Source of the DNA: an uncultured Maribacter sp.
GTDB lineage: Bacteria; Bacteroidota; Bacteroidia; Flavobacteriales; Flavobacteriaceae
Assembly: GCA_947498505.1 (NCBI GenBank)
Contig: CANMKG010000003.1
Span: 310,001-374,000 of the forward strand
Reading direction: 5' to 3'
DNA length: 64,000 nucleotides
In this document: piece after piece, positions 59,502 through 64,000 of the stretch
Layout of the letters: the number at the start of each line of letters is the position of its first letter
Position numbering within the stretch: the first letter of the stretch is position 1
Notes under the pieces: generated by a model
Databases searched by the model: none
What the model was told of the DNA's origin: nothing
Seen by the model: the letters and a program-made list of their open reading frames with translations, nothing else
Translations under genes and position numbers: made by a program

Positions 59502-59514
59502 CATGAAGGTAGTA
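59499..59514 (+). promoter_or_regulatory. Candidate sigma54 promoter of the export operon
   Basis: TGGCATGAAGGTAGTA fits the -24 TGGCAY half of the sigma54 consensus, but the -12 half reads TAGTA instead of TTGCA (GT in place of GC). No TAnnTTTG box is found before this operon. The left half of the box overlaps the inverted repeat. Confidence 0.35.
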
Positions 59515-59559
59515 AGTATTGTTGCAAATGAATATGAATTTTAAGGTTTTGAGGAAACT

Positions 59560-60918
59560 ATGAATTTAAAAAATAAAGTACTTCTACTCTTATCGCTTTT
59601 TATGTTTGGAAGTATTTTTTCGCAAAAACGTTGGACTTTGGAAGATTGTGTTTCATATGCAATTACAAATAATTTAAACCTTAAGGATTTTGAGTTAACA
59701 ACGGCTTCGGGTAAGGAAACATACAAACAATCATTTCGAGAAATGCTTCCCAGTGTATCTGGATTTTCTGATTACAATCTAACATTTGGTAGGTCAGAAG
59801 ATCCTAATACAGGTGTTTTTGTAAACTCAGATTTTTTCTCTAACAACTACTCATTAAACGCGTCTTTAGATTTGTTTCAAGGGTTTCAAAAATTAAACAG
59901 TATAAAAGCGTCAAAATATTTGTACAAAGCAAATATGGAAGATGTAAAACGGCAAAAATTTTTATTGGCTTTTAGGGTAATGTCAGCGTTTTACGATATT
60001 CAATATTATGAAGGACTTTTGGCTATATCAAATAACAAGGTTGAAGTATCTAAAACCAATTTAGCACTTGTGAAAAAACAAATAGAATTGGGGATTAAGG
60101 CGGGAGCGGACATACATGAAGCAAAATCTACTTTACTTACTGATGAGCTTGAGGTAACCCAGAACAAAAATCTTTTACAAGAAGCAAAACTAAGGCTTAT
60201 ACAAGAGATTAATTTAGAAGGAGAAAGTACTATTGAAATTTATACGGAACTTTTAGGAGAGTATAAAAATGAGAATACGCCTAAGCAAAATACCGATTCA
60301 ATTTTCACCTATGCAAAAGCGTTTTTACCAACTATTAAAGCACAAGAACATAGGGTAAAGGCTGCTAAAAAAGAAATGAAAGTGGCAAAAGGAGCACTAT
60401 ATCCATCGCTTAGATTATTTGCAGGAATTGGAACTGGATATTTTGAAACAAATACAAGTGAAGATACAAACGAGGTAATTCCTTTTAAAACGCAGATAGA
60501 GGATAATATGTCTAAGAGAGTTGGTGTATCGCTTAATGTACCAATAAGTGACAAATGGTCAAGACGTTCACGGGTAAAACAGCAAAAAATTGCTTATATG
60601 AGAGCAAATAATAATTTAAAAATACAGGAACAACAATTGTATCAAACCATACAGCAGTTGATACAAAGTAAAAATGCTTTAGCTGTTGAATATGAGCAAA
60701 GTTTTCAGCAAATGAATGCAGGTGAACAGACTTTTAAAATTGCCCAAAAAAAATATCAAAAAGGACTAATTAGTGCTTTAGATTTAAATCAGGCTAAAAA
60801 TTTATTTGCAACCTCTCAAAACAAAAATTTGCAGGTAGGTTTATTGTTAAAAGTAAACAGTAGTACACTGGATTTTTATAGAGGGTTACCTGTGTTTAAT
60901 ATAAATATGAATAATTAA
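59560..60918 (+). CDS. TolC family outer-membrane efflux protein
   Basis: 452 residues: signal peptide (about 1-20, ending SIFSQ), then two long coiled-coil repeats (about 120-220 and 330-430) with the WTLEDCVSYAITNNLNL start typical of TolC-type OEPs in Bacteroidota. Forms the outer-membrane channel of a tripartite exporter. The HlyD-type adaptor starts 1 base after it. First gene of the export operon. Confidence 0.93.
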   Translation: MNLKNKVLLLLSLFMFGSIFSQKRWTLEDCVSYAITNNLNLKDFELTTASGKETYKQSFREMLPSVSGFSDYNLTFGRSEDPNTGVFVNSDFFSNNYSLNASLDLFQGFQKLNSIKASKYLYKANMEDVKRQKFLLAFRVMSAFYDIQYYEGLLAISNNKVEVSKTNLALVKKQIELGIKAGADIHEAKSTLLTDELEVTQNKNLLQEAKLRLIQEINLEGESTIEIYTELLGEYKNENTPKQNTDSIFTYAKAFLPTIKAQEHRVKAAKKEMKVAKGALYPSLRLFAGIGTGYFETNTSEDTNEVIPFKTQIEDNMSKRVGVSLNVPISDKWSRRSRVKQQKIAYMRANNNLKIQEQQLYQTIQQLIQSKNALAVEYEQSFQQMNAGEQTFKIAQKKYQKGLISALDLNQAKNLFATSQNKNLQVGLLLKVNSSTLDFYRGLPVFNINMNN

Positions 60919-60919
60919 A

Positions 60920-62170
60920 ATGGATATACAACTAGAAAAAAAGAAAGGATTAAAACCAAAGCATTACGGTTACATTGCAGTAGGGGTTTTGTTACTTTTT
61001 GTGTCATGGAAATTACTGTTTAATACCGCAGGAAATACCTTTAGAACGGAAAAAGATAAACTATCCATTGCAGCTGTAAGTGCCGGTAAATTTGATGATT
61101 ATATAACCATAAATGGTTCTGTAGCTCCTATCTCAACTATTTACATGGATGCCTACGAAGGTGGTCGTGTTACAGAAAAGCTAATTGAGGAAGGTGCAAT
61201 GGTAAAAAAAGGAGATATTATTTTAAAACTAGAGAATAGAAATTTATATGAACAAATATTAGCTAGTGAAAGTAATCTTGCTTTAAAACAAAATGACCTA
61301 AGATCTACCAAATTAACTTTTGACTCAAGACAGGTTGAAGGTAAAAAATCGCTTGCCAATACGGAGTATGACATGAATAGATTAAAGCGAAATTTTGAAC
61401 AAAATGAGTCGCTTTATAAAGACGAACTAATTTCTAAAGAGGAGTATTTAATTACTAAAGAAGATTACGAATTGTCAAAAAAACAACTTCAAATTGTACG
61501 GGTACAAACTAGTCAAGATAATGCTTTACGAGAAACCTCTTTAAAAGAATTAGATGCAGATTTAGCACGTATGCAAAAAACACTTTCAATGGTTTACGAG
61601 CGTATTGACCATTTAAATGTTCGGGCTCCAGCAGACGGACAATTAGGGTTTTTAGATGCGGAAATAGGACAAAATATTGCACAAGGACAGCGTATTGGAC
61701 AAATTAATGTTCTAACAGATTATAAAATTGAGGCTGATATTGACGAACATTATATTGATCGGGTTAAGAGAGATTTAAGTGCTACGCTAGAGCGCAATGG
61801 CAAAGAGTATAAGCTTAGATTACGAAAAGTATATCCAGAAGTTAGAAATGGTAAATTTAAGGTGGATCTTGTTTTTACAGAAAACAAACCAGAAACCATT
61901 AGGGCGGGTCAGACCTACAATATTAAATTACAATTAGGAGAATCTAATGATGCATTATTGTTACCAAAAGGAGGGTTTTTTCAAAGTACTGGTGGTCAAT
62001 GGATTTTTGTAGTTGATGTTAATGGCGAAACAGCTATTAAACGGAATATCCGAATTGGAAAACAAAACTCAAGATATTATGAAATTTTGGAAGGCCTAGA
62101 TAATGGAGAACAGGTAATAACATCTAATTACGATAGTTTCGGAGATGCAGACCGAATAGTGTTGAAGTAA
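60920..62170 (+). CDS. HlyD-family periplasmic adaptor of an ABC exporter
   Basis: 416 residues: one TM (about 16-33), a lipoyl-type beta barrel split by a long coiled-coil hairpin (about 100-220), and a C-terminal barrel and membrane-proximal domain. VRAPADGQLGFLDAEIGQNI is the second lipoyl half. It links the TolC channel to the inner-membrane ABC components. Gap of 1 base from tolC; the ATPase gene follows 54 bases later. Confidence 0.93.
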   Translation: MDIQLEKKKGLKPKHYGYIAVGVLLLFVSWKLLFNTAGNTFRTEKDKLSIAAVSAGKFDDYITINGSVAPISTIYMDAYEGGRVTEKLIEEGAMVKKGDIILKLENRNLYEQILASESNLALKQNDLRSTKLTFDSRQVEGKKSLANTEYDMNRLKRNFEQNESLYKDELISKEEYLITKEDYELSKKQLQIVRVQTSQDNALRETSLKELDADLARMQKTLSMVYERIDHLNVRAPADGQLGFLDAEIGQNIAQGQRIGQINVLTDYKIEADIDEHYIDRVKRDLSATLERNGKEYKLRLRKVYPEVRNGKFKVDLVFTENKPETIRAGQTYNIKLQLGESNDALLLPKGGFFQSTGGQWIFVVDVNGETAIKRNIRIGKQNSRYYEILEGLDNGEQVITSNYDSFGDADRIVLK

Positions 62171-62224
62171 CTGTCACAAGTAAACATAAAAGATATCTTT
62201 TAATATATAAAATCAATCTAAAAA

Positions 62225-62920
62225 ATGATACAGATACAAAATCTTAAAAAAAGTTTTAGAACCGAGGAGGTGGAAACTTTGGCTTTAAATGGAGTAAATC
62301 TGAAGGTCGAAAAAGGTGAGTTTGTTGCCATTATGGGACCATCTGGTTGTGGAAAATCTACCCTTTTAAATATTGTTGGAATGTTAGACAATCCAACTGA
62401 TGGGTCATACAATTTTGCAGGCCATGAGGTTGGTCATCTTAAAGAAAATCAAAGAACCCAATTGCGAAAAGGGAATTTAGGTTTTGTTTTTCAAAGTTTT
62501 AATTTGATTGATGAGCTTACGGTTTATGAAAATGTGGAGCTACCACTTATTTATTTAAAAATGAATAAAAGCGAGCGTAAACAAAAAGTAATGGCGGTTT
62601 TAGAGCGTATGAAAATTGCGCATAGAGAAAAACATTTTCCACAACAACTTTCTGGGGGACAACAACAGCGTGTAGCAATTGCTAGAGCTGTAGTAACTAA
62701 TCCAAAACTCATATTAGCAGATGAGCCTACAGGTAACTTAGATTCTAAAAACGGAATTGAGGTAATGAACCTTTTAACAGAGCTAAATCAAGAAGGAGCA
62801 ACTATTGTTATGGTTACCCATTCCGATAGAGATTCACATTACGCGCATAGAGTAATTAATTTGTTTGATGGGCAAATTGTAACAGAAAGCAAAAATAGAG
62901 CAATTGGAGCAATGGTATAG
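62225..62920 (+). CDS. ABC transporter ATPase (MacB/LolD type)
   Basis: 231 residues. Walker A GPSGCGKST (about 38-46), signature LSGGQQQR, Walker B ILADEPTGNLDS and the H-loop VTHSDRD are complete. The MacB/LolD branch drives efflux of peptides, lipoproteins or drugs via an FtsX-type permease, and the next gene is such a permease. Confidence 0.95.
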   Translation: MIQIQNLKKSFRTEEVETLALNGVNLKVEKGEFVAIMGPSGCGKSTLLNIVGMLDNPTDGSYNFAGHEVGHLKENQRTQLRKGNLGFVFQSFNLIDELTVYENVELPLIYLKMNKSERKQKVMAVLERMKIAHREKHFPQQLSGGQQQRVAIARAVVTNPKLILADEPTGNLDSKNGIEVMNLLTELNQEGATIVMVTHSDRDSHYAHRVINLFDGQIVTESKNRAIGAMV

Positions 62921-62969
62921 GGCGCAGTTTATTTATCAATCTTAATCATTAATCAGGAAACGGACAATC

Positions 62970-64000
62970 ATGATTAAAAATTATTTAAAAATCGCTTGGC
63001 GAAACATTATAAAAAGAAAATTGTTTGCTACCATAAATGTACTAGGGTTGGCACTAGGTTTTGGAAGTAGCATTTTAATTTACATGTTTTTAAACTACAA
63101 TTTGTCTTTTGATAATTTTCATAATAATGAAGACCGTATTTATAGGATAAACACGGAAGAGCATAGAGGGGGAGATGTGCAGTATATGCCAAGTGTACCT
63201 CCAGGGTTGGCTAAAGTTTTTAGAGAAGATTATAACTATGCCGAAAAAGTTGCAAAAATTTGTGATAGGGAGGAAATGATTATTGATTTTGAGCAGAAAG
63301 GAGTTGTTAAGAAGTTTAAAGAAGATGTTTATTTTGTAGAAGAAGATTTTTTCCAAATTTTTACTTTTCCACTTCTTCATGGTGGAGACAAAGTTTCGTT
63401 GTCAGCTCCAAATACGGCAGTTGTTACTGAGGACCAAGCTATAAAAATGTTTGGCAAAACAGATGTTGTGGGCAAGACCTTTGTTCTTGAAAACGATAAA
63501 ATTATTAAGATTACGGGAGTATTGCAAAACATACCTAAAGCTTCGTTCTTAGAACATGAGCTTTTTATATCGTTTGTTAATTTAGAAGATTTCTTTGAAT
63601 TTGCAGCTCGTGAAACTTGGAACGGAATGACAAGTAATTTAAAGACTTATGGTCTTTTGCACCCAAACCAAGATATATCCGCTATAGAAACAGCAATAGG
63701 GAAACTACCTAAAAAGCACAGGCCAACTAGTAAAAACAAACATGAATATAAGCTACAGCCATTATCTGACATTCATTTTAACTCAGATTATGGCGGACTT
63801 AATCCTGTTTTACCAGTAATCTTTGGTATAGTGGGACTTTTTTTAATTGTAATAGCAAGTATTAATTTTATTAATATTTCTACAGCTCAAGCCTTTTACC
63901 GTTCTAAAGAAATTGGAATTAGAAAAGTGTTAGGTAGCTTTAAACAGCACCTTTTTTGGCAGTTTATGTCCGAAACTTTTATTATTAGTCTCTTTGCCTT
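62970..64000 (+). CDS. ABC transporter permease, FtsX/MacB type (3' end outside window)
   Basis: Open to the window edge, about 343 residues visible. It starts MIKNYLKIAWRNIIKRKLF, has TM1 (about 18-40), a MacB-like periplasmic core domain with YRINTEEHRGG and TTFPLLHGG-type segments, and by residue 283 enters the second TM (VFGIVGLFLIVIASINFIN-like) with FYRSKEIGIRKVLGS. These are the marks of the about 800-residue permeases of Bacteroidota. It is 49 bases after the ATPase stop. Together with it and the TolC/HlyD genes it forms an exporter; more permease copies may follow beyond the window. Confidence 0.92.
   Translation, partial: MIKNYLKIAWRNIIKRKLFATINVLGLALGFGSSILIYMFLNYNLSFDNFHNNEDRIYRINTEEHRGGDVQYMPSVPPGLAKVFREDYNYAEKVAKICDREEMIIDFEQKGVVKKFKEDVYFVEEDFFQIFTFPLLHGGDKVSLSAPNTAVVTEDQAIKMFGKTDVVGKTFVLENDKIIKITGVLQNIPKASFLEHELFISFVNLEDFFEFAARETWNGMTSNLKTYGLLHPNQDISAIETAIGKLPKKHRPTSKNKHEYKLQPLSDIHFNSDYGGLNPVLPVIFGIVGLFLIVIASINFINISTAQAFYRSKEIGIRKVLGSFKQHLFWQFMSETFIISLFA

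Overview
This window reads as chromosomal DNA from a member of the Flavobacteriaceae (Bacteroidota). The evidence is the low G+C content, type IX secretion (T9SS) C-terminal sorting domains, TonB-dependent receptors with CarboxypepD_reg-like N-termini, a lipoprotein with an acidic run just after its lipid cysteine, family-level matches such as DUF4301, DUF3127, DUF3098, DUF4271 and DUF4296, and -7 boxes of the Bacteroidota form TAnnTTTG. I see no rRNA, tRNA, CRISPR array, insertion sequence, phage or integrase. The content is mostly housekeeping with a few accessory systems. The first gene is cut at its 5' end and the last at its 3' end.

Layout. 1-3.5 kb: an overlapping operon of phosphopantetheinyl transferase (partial), YkoF-like thiamine-binding protein, PnuC/PnuT-type vitamin permease, NadR-type kinase and a DUF4301 protein. 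The DUF4301 protein carries motifs resembling UDP-sugar pyrophosphorylases. 3.6-8.4 kb: small envelope proteins, a PepSY-like secreted protein, and a tail-to-tail sigma54 response regulator and hybrid kinase-REC-Hpt pair. 8.4-11.7 kb: an SGNH hydrolase, then a TPP riboswitch and a TonB-dependent receptor that is probably the outer-membrane partner of the thiamine genes. 11.8-26.9 kb: an oxidoreductase, a Crp/Fnr regulator, an SDR, greA, a HIT protein, a histidine kinase, a flavin reductase, aat, tag, a thioredoxin-like protein, a TonB-like protein, the truB-uppP-DUF3098-ftsX block, and an acyl-CoA dehydrogenase/OsmC/AraC group.

27-46.7 kb: an unusually long leuS, ald, a zinc peptidase, ferritin, a saccharopine dehydrogenase-like gene with an Lrp regulator, pckA, hemD, two glycosyltransferases, pyrC, an epimerase, tyrS and a LuxE-like acyltransferase. 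46.7-55 kb: two stand-alone T9SS sorting-domain proteins, a surface lipoprotein built from two 366-residue repeats, a large TonB-dependent receptor, and a PhoB/PhoR-like two-component pair with a Pho-box-like repeat between regulator and receptor. 55-64 kb: trmB, a LysE exporter, an alkyltransferase-like DNA repair protein, and a sigma54 two-component pair divergent from a TolC-HlyD-ABC-permease export operon that runs off the window.

Most interesting points: (1) DUF4301 may be a nucleotidyltransferase in a vitamin or cofactor salvage operon; (2) the TPP-riboswitch mRNA has a perfect hairpin that includes the start codon; (3) leuS contains two related palindromic elements in frame plus two larger insertions; (4) the beta-helix lipoprotein shows the mosaic pattern of gene conversion between its repeats; (5) -7 boxes sit at an almost constant distance from starts, with two genes predicted to be leaderless.
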